Assembly (NCBI GenBank): GCA_951230915.1
Contig: OX579639.1
Coordinates: 23,684,001-23,748,000 of the forward strand
DNA length: 64,000 nt
Direction of reading: 5' to 3'
From: Antitrichia curtipendula
Lineage: Eukaryota; Streptophyta; Bryopsida; Hypnales; Leucodontaceae
A program made the position numbers and the translations under genes. The notes under the pieces were generated by a model. It did not search any database, was not told where the DNA came from, and saw only the letters and a program-made list of their open reading frames with translations. This document shows positions 22,401-34,241 of this stretch, piece by piece. Each line of letters opens with the position of its first letter. Position 1 is the stretch's first letter.

Positions 22401-23494
22401 CTCGAGTACCACATTTGGAAGGAGAGGAGATTTTTGGAAGCACTAAGAGGAAATTGGACGTGCCCATTGGAGATGCAGGAGACTCACATCGACCTGATTA
22501 GGTGAATTTTTCGCAACCACGTGTTCGAACAAGGTCAAAGTCGACTTCTGTAGAATCTTCTGAAGGGAAAAATAGAGAAATTGCAACAAACAATTTCCAC
22601 CATGTCCCCATTGCATTTGAAAGTGACTGCAACACATCCAAGTGGCACATTGCACGAATTAGCCACAAATCAAACGCAAAATGTCAAGCTCAGCAACGAG
22701 GTTCAAATATGAAGTATACGGCAAAAATATCAAAGGAACAGAAAGGAACTCCAGCTCCCACCTACCGCGGAAGAAAAGAAGATTACGGAAGTAAGCGTGA
22801 GGTTGTGGTGGACTTTTGGTTCTGTTGGGATGACATTGAACGATGCGTGAAAGGCACAAAGCGGAAGTGGGTCATTGATTGGCCAGAGGTGCCTGAGATT
22901 TGGCCTATTTTGACTGGAACTCATCTTAATAGGGATGAAACTTTGCTACTGCAGCATGCGGGCTTCCGTCTTCAAGAAAGCCCTACATTATCATCGCGTC
23001 GACTTTTCAGCATGTCAAAAGTATTCAAAAACGTTCTCTATGATCAACCGCCACCACCAAATCCGACTCAATATCCAACGGTTCGGAACAATCAAAACAT
23101 ACATCGAATTGCAAATGCACCAACACCAGAACAGAGGAACAAGTGGGAGAGCGCAAGCAATGTTAGAGGACAAATTGTAGGAGTGACATTGCTTCCTTTT
23201 CCTGGCCTAGGTGCAATAGTGTCACTAGAGACAGGGGCAGATACTAACAGAAATATATATCGAATTACAGTGGGTATGTATCCCACATGCACATGTCCAG
23301 ACTTTGTTAACATGGTTGTTTCCGCAATCGGAGGTCGCCAGCAATACGTAAATTGCAAGCACTTATATTATTTGTTTAGGTACTTCTGCAAGATGGATGT
23401 TCATAATGATGTATTCATTCATGCACCAAGTTACAGCTTCAATGAATTGAAGCTACTCCTAGTTCGAGCAGGGATCATTACAATCTTGGAATAG
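19419..23494 (+). pseudogene. Mutator-like transposase with SWIM zinc finger, two lesions
   Basis: Two exons, 19419-21582 and 22106-23494, are joined by a GTAAGT...TTTTGCAG intron. The start is the ATG at 19419 (MACIRVDGHEV). A GCM1/WRKY-like zinc finger spans about residues 270-390, with paired Cys and a terminal GDHNHPV. The transposase core follows, with MMFDHVKRVKEW and FMADSAMANWNAVR (about 607) holding candidate catalytic Asp residues, and an AIRSWWLSSGAASEEAL block. A SWIM finger (CTCPDF...NCKH) lies near residues 1115-1140. Combined exon length is 3553 nt, one more than a multiple of three. The frame shifts by +1 at about 21435, just before MEQAETRYLAIR, and an in-frame TAG stands at 22499. 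Without these lesions the product would be about 1183 residues. The lesions could be mutations, assembly error or programmed recoding. SWIM fingers and GCM-like domains are standard in plant MULE transposases. Confidence 0.85.
21766..21851. repeat. Palindrome 5 (intron of the transposase gene)
   Basis: This is the most diverged copy, an 86-bp inverted repeat centred between 21808 and 21809 with roughly three quarters of arm positions paired. The core TTAGTCGGATCCGACTAG and the GGAGGT blocks are kept at the same spacing as in the other four copies. Confidence 0.85.
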
Positions 23495-23904
23495 AAGAAT
23501 GAACATTTTGTTGGATACTGTATTTACAATGTATTAATTTACATTTATTTTAAATTGGAATTGAAATTGAAGAACATTTTCGTCTTCTTTTTTTCATTTA
23601 TTTTCCAGTTTTGATTTTATCTTTGTCACTTTTTTTATTTTTTTTTGGTAAGCCCAATTTTGTTTTTATTCCTTATATTATATTTTTCCTTCCTTTTTCC
23701 TTATTTCTATTTCAATTTTGACCATGTTTTGACCATTGACATTGAAAAATGAAAACTGGAAGACCTGCCAAAAATTAATTCATATCTACGGTTATAGGGT
23801 TAGCGGTCATAGGTACCTAGAACTTACTAAATATAGCATTTCTTTTTTAATTTTTTTTTTTTTCAGTTGAAAATTTTTTAGGGGGATTTTTTAATTCTTT
23901 TTAA
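23495..23904. other. AT-rich 3' flank inside the transposon
   Basis: This is the 3' untranslated and subterminal DNA after the transposase stop, with long T-runs. No gene is seen. Confidence 0.6.
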
Positions 23905-23996
23905 GTTTTCAAGGCTCACAAGCTCACAAACTCTACGCTCGCAACTCACAAGCTCGCCGCTCTAGGCTCGCACGCTAGCGTCGTTGTTCTACTTAC
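23905..23996 (-). repeat. Right subterminal hexamers, terminal inverted repeat and target duplication
   Basis: Read on the minus strand from 23986 this is CAACGAC, then GCTAGCGTGCGAGC, then several GCGAGC/GTGAGC hexamers with less regular spacing than at the left end. The 10-bp duplication TTCTACTTAC occupies 23987-23996. Confidence 0.88.
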
Positions 23997-24377
23997 TAAT
24001 TTTTTTCTATATGTTGTACAATTCCAAATGATCTAAAAAATTTCAAACATGTAGCCAACTTGCCTTGAAGAATGAATCCAAAGAGTAAGCACCATTTTGG
24101 ACATTTTGTCACACAAATGTGACCTTGTGAAGTGCAGCTGCCCGGTTTTTTTAGGGACAAAAAAAATATTTTTGTCAATTCAAACGCTAATATCTTGCAA
24201 TCCACACTGTGGAAATTTCTGAAAAATTTTCCACATCTTCTCAAAACAGCCTACTACAAGATCCTACAGTTAAATGTGTCCAAAATTGTTTTTTTCAAAA
24301 ATTTGATACTTGTACTAGACATGACAGTTTTGGAGCATTTTTGGTCAAAACATAGTTTTTGACCTTCAGGAGTTAAA

Positions 24378-27300
24378 TAAAGGACTTCAAAGTTTATTTT
24401 AGAGTAGAGATTCCATAACTACCTACAAACTAAAACTCCTTAAAATTTTGATCTCATTAATCAAAATGAATGATTCAAAGCTTTCTACATATAGACTATC
24501 TAAATCTAGAAAATCAATTTCAAATTTTTATTTCTTAATAAAGTGATTTTTTTAAAGTTCTCGTGTTGCTTGTGCTCTAGAAGAAACTACATTTCATATA
24601 ATAATTTTTTAACCATGTAGTCAAAAGTTATGAAAATTGTTGTGCCTAAAAGCTACTCCTTGACCTCATGTTGTATAAAAAATTTGAAGAAAACAAATGA
24701 AAAATTATTTTTGTAAATGGTGACCAAAAACGCTATGTTGCCAAAAAAAATGCTACTTGGTCCTTTAGGAATTAAATAAACAAGCTCTTTATGTATGCCA
24801 ACTACTTAGAGTGGTTGGAATTGTTTTTCTTTGAATCCAAAATTTCCAAAAATTTCCAGCTTCAATCAAAATCCCTAAACTAGCCTTTAATTTTTGAAGG
24901 ATATGAAGGATATTCTTATATATTTTGCAAGTATACTATATATTTTTAGCCTTTAATTCTTGAAGGATATTCTTCAATGTATTTTGCAAGTATACTATAG
25001 TTGCAAGGTAGGATTGGTGGAAACTAATTCTAAAATGAATGCCAAAATTATAGAAAAAATATTTTTTCAAAATACAAAAAAGCTAGTGTGGTGAAAAAAA
25101 TTTGACAAAAAAATGTATTTTTAAATTCTGTCAAACCTTCTTTGGAGAGAAAAAATAAATATCCAGTTGAAAAGTGTCAACTATACCCTACATTTTTTGT
25201 TTTGTTTTGGAAGGGTTAACATAAAAATATAATAGTCAATGGCTTCCAAATATATTTGACTCTTACTCTTTAGTGACATACACATACAAAAAATTTTGTT
25301 CACTTCTCATAGGTCCTAGTTAGAGCACCTTCAATACATTCAAGACCCAACATGCCAAAGTTATAATAACAAGACCATTAAAAAAGACATGCCCAAATGC
25401 AACTCGTATTGGTCTCTCTTTATTCTTGGATTGACATTTTTCATCCTTAGCTCAGCAATTTAGCAATATATAAAAAGCCCGCAAGTTGTCTCACATTAGA
25501 AAAAGCGAGAGAAAAAGTCATAATTGTCATACCTTTTCAAGCTTTGTTATGTGTGCCAATAAATTGGAACTCCTTTTTTCTGCATGAAAGGTCTTTTTTA
25601 ATGTTGAGTCTTCTCCTCACCTTCTTTTTATAATGGTAAAAAGGCCATCTGAGGTTTGGATTGTTGGCTTTGCATTGGATCAATTTTTTTTAAAAGTTGC
25701 TACAACAAAATGAGGTCTACCTTCATCGACTTCAAAATCTTGATATTGTCCCTATTCTTGTCTTTGTATTAGAAATGCTCTTCCTCTATCAACATCATCA
25801 ACTAGCAATTTTAGGTGTAATTATATTTATATTTATATTTATAATCTTGACACAGGGCTTGGAAGTTGATTGTGTTTGTTCCAATTGCTAGTTAATGATG
25901 TTGATAGAGGAACTTGCTTCAAATCAATCCATTCAATAGAAGATAAGAGATATATCTTCATAGATCATGCATTCTTGAACACCTTCCATGAACAACCTTA
26001 AAAAAAAAACTAGATTTTGAAGTATATATTCAATTGGGCATTTATAAAAAGTTTATGCCTTGAGTGTCTTTAGCATTTTCAGGTTTAAGAACACCATTGC
26101 TTTTCAAGTGTTATAGGTCTAAATGTCACTAAGGTATAGAAATTTGAACTGTATAATCTTGTAGTGTATATATTGCATATGATAATAATCAAATTTGGAG
26201 TCATTTGGCCACATAGATTGCAAGATTATAATGTTTTAATGAAAAAGGATGCTGACATTTTCCTAGCAACACATTGGAGGTGAAATTCAATTTCTAAACC
26301 TACTCAAATGCCAAGTCAAATGCAAAAAATTTAAACTATAAAGTGCAACAAAACTAGCATAAAAATACATTGGAGAAAGAATTATCATTCAAATGGTTCA
26401 CTATGTTTGCAAAATGCCTTTGAAATGTCATAAAGTTGCAAAAAAAGTTGCAAAAAGAGTCTAGTTGAATTTTCCTTCCATTGAAATGCATCTCAGACAT
26501 TCATAGCTTCTTAGATTGATATGAAATATAAAATACACAAACTAGACCAGTATTTACAATTTCCCCTAAAAAACGATTGGAAACACATACCGTATGAAAA
26601 AAATAGGCAATTGAAGTTTACTGTAATTCAAAATTGTGCAGCTTTTGACTTCAAATGGTTCCCGAACATTCAAAATAACTTAGATTGACATGAAAATCTT
26701 ACCTCAATAACTAAACTTCAAGGGAAATTCAATCCAATAATTTTTTTTAATGAAAACGAACATTGGATGAAGGAAATACAAGCCACCAAAGTTGCAGCCA
26801 TCAAAATGTAGTTTTTTGGACAAAAATTGAATCCATGAACTTCCAAACTATGTGGAGACGCTTTTGGTCACTTAAGGCACTCAAGAGATAAAAACATATT
26901 AGTGCAAAGACAGGGTTAATTTAAGTCAACACTCTAAACAAAATCTTGAAACCACAAAGAATAATAGGTAGTTCAAAATAGCCTCTTAAAAGAAATATTA
27001 AGAGAGCATATACTACTAAGAATATCCCTAAAATATTTCATAACAAAAAAATTCAAAATTTGAACAATGTTCTTAAAATATCACAAGTCTCTATGCACAA
27101 GTCAATACCTACAAGTCTCTTTACAAAGTCATTTGGTACAATTTTTTTGATTGCTCAAAGATTTTCATACAACATTCATCTTTATAATGACAAATAACAG
27201 AAAAATCATCAATGAATGGTTTTACAGGAACTTTTAAAAACTTTAAGCATATTATTGATGTGAAAAAAATCCAAAAATGTTGTGAAATGGTTGGAAAATA

Positions 27301-28715
27301 AATAATTCATTGGACTTTTCTATCAAAATGTATTTACACAGTGGCCAAAAGTCAAATGGCCTTCAAATGGCCTTCTATAAAGTAGATATTTTGTAACAAA
27401 AATTTTGCCTTGATAAAGTACTTCCCTAATTTTTGTTGCCAACATCACATGAAAGACAAAATGTGAGTTTCTCTCTAGCCTCATATCAGACGAAGAATGA
27501 GCCTGAGGAAGGCTACCAATTCCCAAATAGTAGAGAACGCTAGCCAAAATCCCCGAAAAAAAACTAACTTGAATTTAAATTTAAATTTTAGGAAAATCAG
27601 CAAAATTCAAGGCCTGAATTGCATGAAAAAATCTAATTATTTTTAAATGGAAAAAAACCCTTAATATAAAATGAGTCTAAAATTACAAAAATCTAAAATT
27701 TAACAACATTATGTCTCTCTCTCTCTCTATATATATATACATAATAATAAAATATTTTGGAATGTACTCTGTTCATTCACATCTTAAGGAACAACCTTGA
27801 AACAACCCTCCCGTGGCCTCTTTTTCTTGTAATGCTTTATAATTAATTCCATGACAATCTAAAGTTATAACCAAAGTACAAGACCTCAAAGACCTAATTT
27901 ATAAACTAAAAGTGATCATACAACAATGAAGATGATGAAATTCAATCCTTTATGAGACTACACTAATTTATCTTATGTGTAAAGACACAAAATTAGTGTC
28001 TATATCCCCAAAATATGTGAAAACTAGTAAAACATAGTATTATCTTAGTTAGCACTAATTAAAATAATGAGACTTTAGTAAACTAGCATCATGTCAAATC
28101 ATGATATATAAAGGAAGTATGCTTTAATCTTTAAAGGACAATGAAGGCTTGTGACCCCGCTCTTGACCATGTCCTCAACCTTCAATATGTTTTATTCAAT
28201 GTATTCTATTTTACTACAACATTAGAACCATTGATGTTATTTTTTTTTAACATGATGATGTGTCTTTTATATATTATAGCATCTAATTTTTTTTAAAGAT
28301 TTATGAAGATTTAAAGCTACTGAGTTTGCTAAAGAATAAGTGACAAGATTTCATATTAAATATTAAAAATCAAATGAACAAAAAGAATTTTTTTTTACCG
28401 TATATATGTGGATTTGATATTAGTATAGCAAAAATCAAATTTCCATCTCATTTTGTATTTAGAAATATAATGAATAGTCTCTCAACTTTAAATTGAGGAA
28501 GCTATTTATTTTACAAATTTTATAACTTTTTCAACTACAATGAAAATTAGAATAACAAGCTTTATTTCTTAGTTTTATAAAGTATAAAATATTATTTTAA
28601 GGATCAAAATTCAAATTTAGGAATTAATTTATCAAATAATTAAAAATAAATAGACAATGCAATATTATACAAAAAGTGCTATCAATTTTGAAATAAATGT
28701 TGTGCAAATTTGAAT
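24378..28715. other. AT-rich repeat-derived intergenic DNA
   Basis: No gene is recognised. A second partial copy of the interrupted repeat runs to about 24770 (ends ggtcctttaggaattaaa). The rest has diverged fragments and a TC/TA microsatellite at 27714-27738. Confidence 0.55.
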
Positions 28716-29200
28716 TTAACCTCTAAAGTCATAAGGCCTCTTTTCCATCAAAACCACACAAATTGCCATTTGTATAGCAAAGAGAAAAAAAAATTAACTG
28801 AATTTTGTTTTACATATCTAACCATAGGATCTTATACTAGACTAGTATAAAATTGTGTGAAATTTTTTTCACAAACTTTGATTGTGTAGAAAGCAAGATA
28901 TTTGCATTTAAAGTGAAATAAATAAATAAATTTGTACCTTACTTCTACTACATTTTTTGGCTTTGAACCTTTGTAACTTACAATTTTTGCTCTAATGATT
29001 TTGAATTCCTAATCTAAAAAAAAACTTTTTGTACTATGACTTTTTCTCCCGGGCTTTGATTGAAATAAAATTTATATTTTTAAAAAGCTAATGCTTTTTT
29101 CTATCTTCACACCAAAATTAAAAAAATCACAACCAAAATATTGAGAACATGTGAGCCTACCTAAAATCCATTTTGTTCTCCAAGGGAATTTAGGGGTTAA
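28716..29200. mobile_element. TTAA-flanked 0.5-kb non-autonomous element
   Basis: It begins TTAACCTCTAAAG and ends TTTAGGGGTTAA, so short inverted termini meet TTAA at both sides. Its interior resembles the copy at 57257-57841 (for example aaccataggatctt and ccaaaatccattttg). TTAA target use is typical of piggyBac-type elements, but the transposase source is not in the window. Confidence 0.6.
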
Positions 29201-29697
29201 GTAAGTAATACAACTTCAAATCTATACTTTCTTAGAGAGATACAAGATTCCCAAAGCTCTATCTCCATAATTGGATAACATTTATAATTTTGATTGTGAG
29301 TAAAAACATTTCACCATTTGTAATCAATTTTTTGATTTTGGAAAGGATTACTAGTTTGTTTGTTCAAGATTCCATACTAAAAATCACCTAAAATGCTCAT
29401 ATTAATAAAAACTACACCCTTTTCTAATGATGTCATTAATCTCCATACAATGATTGCACTCTCTAAAACTATATGAATCCCAATGGTCAACTAGTGAAAA
29501 AAATCAATAGAGAATGATTGCAAGAAAGACCAGTCCTATTTTGTATCACAATTGGAGTAACAAAGTTTTCATCGGCCATAACTTTTGGAAAATGAAGCCA
29601 ATATGTTTGGAATTTTTATTGAAGATGTCTAACTTAGAAGTATTGAGATTCATTATTTTTTTCAAATTTGAAAAAACTTTTTATAATTAAATTTCAA

Positions 29698-30932
29698 TTA
29701 ACCCCTAAAGGTTAGAGACTATGTTTTCACCAAAAACGCTCCAAAACTATCATTTGTAGTACGAGTACCAAGTTTTTGAAAAAAGACATTTTTGGACACA
29801 TATAACTATAGGATCTTGTAAGGTAGGTGGCTCATAAACCAACCGGGTTGTAAAACTCATCATAGCCCAGAGGTACAGTTTGCTTTCTTCCATGTACCAA
29901 CAGTGTACATTTCAAGGGGTGGTCGCTTTTAGTGACCACTGTGTTTCAACTTCAAAAATTCATAACTAATTCCACAAAGGTCCAAAAAATATGAAACGAC
30001 TTGGGTTAAATTTTATTTTTCTTCCTATTAAAATTTACTGAAAATTACTTCAAGCAGTTTAGCTTCCCCTAAATGGAAAACAATTCTTAGATGGTCGGTT
30101 TATGAACCTCCTATCTTCATACGCTGGTTTGAGAAGATGTAAATTTTTTTCAGACTGAAACTTCAATTGTGTGGATTGCAAGATATTAGCTTTTGAATTG
30201 ACAAAAATCCTTTTTCTATTTCTGCAAAAAATCGGGCAGCTACACTTCACAAGGTCACATTTGTATGAAAAAATGTCCAAAATGGTGGTTACTCTTTGGA
30301 TTCATTCTCCAAAGCAAGTTGTCTACGTGTTTGAAAAATTTCAAATCATTTAGAATTGTACAACATATAGGAAAAAAAATAGTAAATAGAAACAAGTAGA
30401 GAATGATTAAAGATACTAAATTGTCAAGAATTTAATTATGGATTTGAAGAATGCCAATTCCAATGATTTTAATGTTGTAATAAACAATCTACATCCAATG
30501 TTTTTAATTATTTTTCAATTTCATTGAAAATTGAGTTAAATAAAGGGCTTCAAAGTTTTATTTTAATTAACTGCCTGCAAACTAAAACTCCTCATAACTT
30601 TCATCTCACTAATCAAAATGGAATGATTCAAATCTTTTTGCAAATTTTTTATAGAAATCTAGAGAACCAATTTCAAATTTTTTATTTCTCAAAAAAGTGA
30701 TTTTTAAAGAATTTTTTGAGCTCTCTGCCGAGCAATGAAAATTACATATCATACAATAATTTTTTCACCATGTAGTAAAAACTTATAAAAATTGTTGGGC
30801 CCTAAAGCTACTCCTTGGGCACATGTTGTGTGAAATTTTCAAAGAAAAATAAATTAAAACTCCGTTTGTAGTGAGCTACCCAAAATCGCTATTTTGCCCC
30901 CCAAAAATAGTGTTTGGTCCTTTAGGGATTAA
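29698..30932. mobile_element. TTAA-flanked 1.2-kb element with nested insertion
   Basis: The ends are TTAACCCCTAAAGG and CCTTTAGGGATTAA. It is the best-preserved relative of the repeat interrupted by the 15.3-kb transposon and carries the unduplicated site gtaaatagaa at 30382-30391. A 0.3-kb element is nested at 29819-30117. Confidence 0.65.
29819..30117. mobile_element. 0.3-kb nested element with TAAGGTAG ends
   Basis: The left end TAAGGTAGGTGGCTCATAAACC is mirrored by GGTTTATGAACCTCCTATCTT at the right. It is a short relative of the 2.2-kb element at 4808-6971. Confidence 0.6.
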
Positions 30933-33750
30933 ACTAATTTGTCACACTTTGCAGTTTAGTTTTTTTTAGTATTGTAGAGCATTCAAAAATAATGATGTAG
31001 ACTTGAAATTTTTGTGGGCTATTCCTACACTAGATGGGCATGTGCCTACCAAAGAAAACTTTAAGAGACATTATTTTATGTCCACCGTATGCGTGCTAAT
31101 AGGGCTCCCTTGCACACGCACTTCTAAACATTGACAATGGTTTTGGGATTATTCTTTTAGTGAAATCTCTTCATCATAAAGTTCTCCCAAATGGGTAGTT
31201 CTTAGTGTGTTTTTTAAAATTTAAAATTACCTATTTTTTAAAAATTAAAAAGTCAAAGTACCTATTTTTTAGTTCTCCTACTTAGAAAAAAATTCTATGT
31301 TTTTCCTTCATAGGGTACCTTCTTCTTGAAGGTTTATACATTGAACATATTTTTCATATTTTTTAAAATTAATTTTAAAATTTTAAAATACTCTCCAAAA
31401 AATCATGAATATTGTACAAAAAGCTAGCAAAATTGTTGTTCTTTCTTGCAACCACCCTAGAATATAAAAGAAATCCTTTAAATTCACTCCTTACAATCAC
31501 TTTACTATTGCCTTTCAAATGTTATAGATATTTTACAATCAAATGTTATAATACGGAATTTGGTGAATGATAGAAGATTTTAGTAAATAGATTACCAAAA
31601 GTAACTAAAAGAAGAAATCAAATACCACTAAAGATAATGATACTTAATACAAATTTACAATAGTATCAAATGATAATATTTAGTTTACAACTCGAGAGAT
31701 AGCCCCCAAAAAGTCACAAAAAATTGATTTTTTTTTTAAATTTCTTCAAAGATTACATGTTTGTCTACATTTGAAGCTTGGTTTGGTTTCATTCTATTTG
31801 GACTAGTGTTGAAAAAGTTATGGATAATCTTACTTTTGGAGCAATGTAAGCATTTTTTTGAAAAAATGATTAATAGAAATCATCTTTGAATGCAATTTTT
31901 ACAATTTTTCAAAAAAAGTTGTTAGACAAGGTTAAGTTTGTTTGTCTTTCTTTCAATCTTAGACTTATTTCTATTCAACAACTTCTTGAAGAATGAAAAT
32001 CAAGTTTTTTTGTTTTTTTGTTTTTAAATTCTTGGACTTTCAACTCAATTTTCAATATAATAAGTTTTAAATTCATAAGTGCATAGCTCAAAAAAATTCC
32101 ACAAATGGCAATTAAAGTCATTTGAAATTGCAGACCAAAATGCAAAAAACTTATTTTTTCAACTTTGAATGCTAATATCTTGCAATCTACACGGTCAGTA
32201 TTTATGAAATTTCTTCCAAATATTCTTATACTAGTCCACTATAAGATTACAAGATTAAATATGCAAAAATAATAAAAATTTAAAATGTTTTTGCACTTTG
32301 CAATAGAAATGGCAATTTTGAGTGTTTTTTGATGGAAAAAAGGCCTTGGGAGACTTTAGGGGTTATCTCTTAAAGTCATGTGCTAGGCTAAGCATTGTAC
32401 ATATGTATGTATATCGTACATAGTAAAATCAATTAAAGTCCTTCTCATAAACTAAAATATGACTTTATTTGTTTAATAATATTTATAGGAGATGACAGAG
32501 TACTTAAATATAATAATATTATCAAATACAATGATATTATATTTTAAAATAATAGCATTGGTACTCAAGAAAAAATATAATGACAAAATGGACCTTTGGA
32601 ACTCTTAAAGAGTAATCTTGTTTTTTCCTTTGTTTAATTAAATTAACCTTTAAAGGTTTATGGTTGTGGTTCATTCTATAAAAATCCAAATTTGTCATTT
32701 TAAGTCCGAAGAACTATAATGGAGAAAGAATTTTTTTTTCCATATCTAAACATAGAATTTTGCATTAGACTTGTATGGGATTGTGTGGAAAATTTTCAAA
32801 AACTTTGACCTACAAGATTTAAAGATATAAATCAAGTCATTATAGGTTTTCAAACTTTGAATCTTCTTTAACTTAAGTTTTTTGCACTACAAAGTTTTGA
32901 GGTTTAAATTAGCATGGTAAAATTTTGTGTTGAAAGTATAAGAATTTAAAAAAAACAAAAACTAATTGATTTTCATTTGTTACAAAATTATTACGTGAAA
33001 GTAAATACAAGATGGAAGGAAAAAATCATTTTGGTAATAATTCTACAATGGAATTAAAACATTTCAATCATAATAGTAAGGTTTTTGTAGGAAATATACT
33101 AGTAATGTACACTCCATTGAACTCTTTTCTTTGAAAAATCATAAAAATTGACTTAAAAAAGTAATTTAATAAATTGTTGTTTTTTTGGAAGATGCAAGCC
33201 TTGATTGCCCATAAAATAAAATTCTTCATAGCTTTCACATCAATAATCCAAATGGAATGAATCAAAGCTTTTTATGTAAACATAAATATATCAGACTATT
33301 ATAATAAACATAGAGTTTTGCATTAGACTTGTATGAACATGCAAGGATTAAAGGAAAAAATGACGCATTGTAGAATCTATGATTTTCATCTAAAGTTTCC
33401 ATCAAAGGGGTGGAATTAGAGGTGGTTACCTTATTTCAACTTTTGAGCATTTCTCCAAAAGTCAATAATGAGTTTGCCCATCCCAAAATTTGCGTCATAT
33501 TAGGACTTTTTTTTCATTTTATATGAAGTGCCAAAGTGGCAATATAAAATGTTACAATGGTACTTCAAATTTTAAGATTCCTCCACCATATTGGATAGTA
33601 AATATCACATTAACACATAATTATCACATGTGCATAATTTTGTTTTCATCCACAATTTGGTGATTTTATCCAAGATTTTTTTTTTTTTAATTTGAAGTTT
33701 TTTGGCAAAAGATCTTCATTATTTGTTGCCATTTTTTAGTCAAATTAATT
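30933..33750. other. AT-rich decayed repeats, no gene
   Basis: The stretch at about 30940-31470 matches 53410-53960 in inverted orientation. A block near 31700-31850 matches 53260-53400 in direct orientation. A TTAA-type terminus (ctttaggggtta) lies near 32350 and another start near 32637. Confidence 0.5.
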
Positions 33751-33983
33751 TTTTCTGGTTCAATCTAGCACTATACTGCTTGAAAGTTTTGGATGGTTGG
33801 TTCTGTTCCCGGACTAGGTTTTGAGGTTTTGTAAGGTGGAACTATGAAGGAGCTGCACTCGGATGCTTGCAATGTTGATATTTGGACACAATTTCTCCAT
33901 CGGGAGAGATGAAGGTGCAGAAGACTGTATGTACACGGCTCAAGAATGTGATGCATTGCACTGGAATTTAAAATAGATTATCA

Positions 33984-34241
33984 ATGTCAGAATCTAAGAA
34001 ACCATGGGGGAAACTGAAGCTGAAGGAGGTCCCGAGTGCAATTGCACAGGAGATGATGAGTCTGGACAAATGGGAGAAGCGATTGAAGAAGGGCTCTTTG
34101 AGAATTTATCTCTTCAATTACCACAAGAAGTACATTCAAACCGGCAGCATCAAGCCCTTGAACCATGTGTTGATCTCAGTGGGTTTGCTCTCGTATGCAA
34201 TAGGTTGGCCCACGGAAATTCGCCATTTGCGGCACGCTTAA
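33984..34241 (+). CDS. Mitochondrial ATP synthase subunit f-like protein
   Basis: This is a single open frame of 85 residues, ATG 33984 to TAA 34241. The start region (PWGKLKLKEVPSAIAQEM) and the end (YIQTGSIKPLNHVL followed by a hydrophobic stretch and IRHLRHA) follow the pattern of F1FO-ATP synthase subunit f of animals and fungi: a short matrix arm with a VKLxELPSxI-like motif, a Tyr-rich linker, then one transmembrane helix (about residues 62-77) and a basic HLRH tail. The family contributes to the membrane sector and dimer interface in the inner mitochondrial membrane. No intron interrupts it, and the stop is followed by an A-run, so a retrocopy is possible. Identification is by motif pattern only. 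Confidence 0.6.
   Translation: MSESKKPWGKLKLKEVPSAIAQEMMSLDKWEKRLKKGSLRIYLFNYHKKYIQTGSIKPLNHVLISVGLLSYAIGWPTEIRHLRHA

Larger units (their letters stand above)
8658..23986. mobile_element. 15.3-kb Mutator-like transposon carrying a ParB-methyltransferase gene
   Basis: The ends match as inverted repeats: 17 of 21 terminal bases agree, including a perfect 14-bp core GCTAGCGTGCGAGC. Each end is followed by an array of GTGAGC/GCGAGC hexamers. The element is flanked by a perfect 10-bp direct repeat TTCTACTTAC (8648-8657 and 23987-23996). Related uninterrupted copies of the flanking repeat at about 7929 and 30382 carry this sequence once, confirming it as a target duplication. Mutator-like elements usually make 8-11 bp duplications, and the encoded transposase fits that superfamily. 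It contains a transposase gene (plus), a ParB-methyltransferase gene (minus), a small unknown gene (minus), five palindromes and several tandem arrays. Confidence 0.9.
8097..24377. mobile_element. TTAA-flanked repeat split by the 15.3-kb transposon
   Basis: The repeat begins TTAACCCACAAAGG at 8096 and ends ...TTCAGGAGTTAA near 24377. Its two halves (8097-8657 and 23987-24377) match, in inverted orientation, the continuous copy at 29698-30932. The halves are separated only by the 15.3-kb element, giving a nested-insertion order: this repeat first, the large element later. Confidence 0.75.

Noticed and set aside
8658..23986. Classifying the 15.3-kb element as hAT because its left end starts CAGGG
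   Set aside because: An 8-bp duplication would leave the inverted repeats out of register by two bases, whereas 10 bp aligns them. The transposase has a SWIM finger and a GCM-like finger, as in Mutator-like elements.
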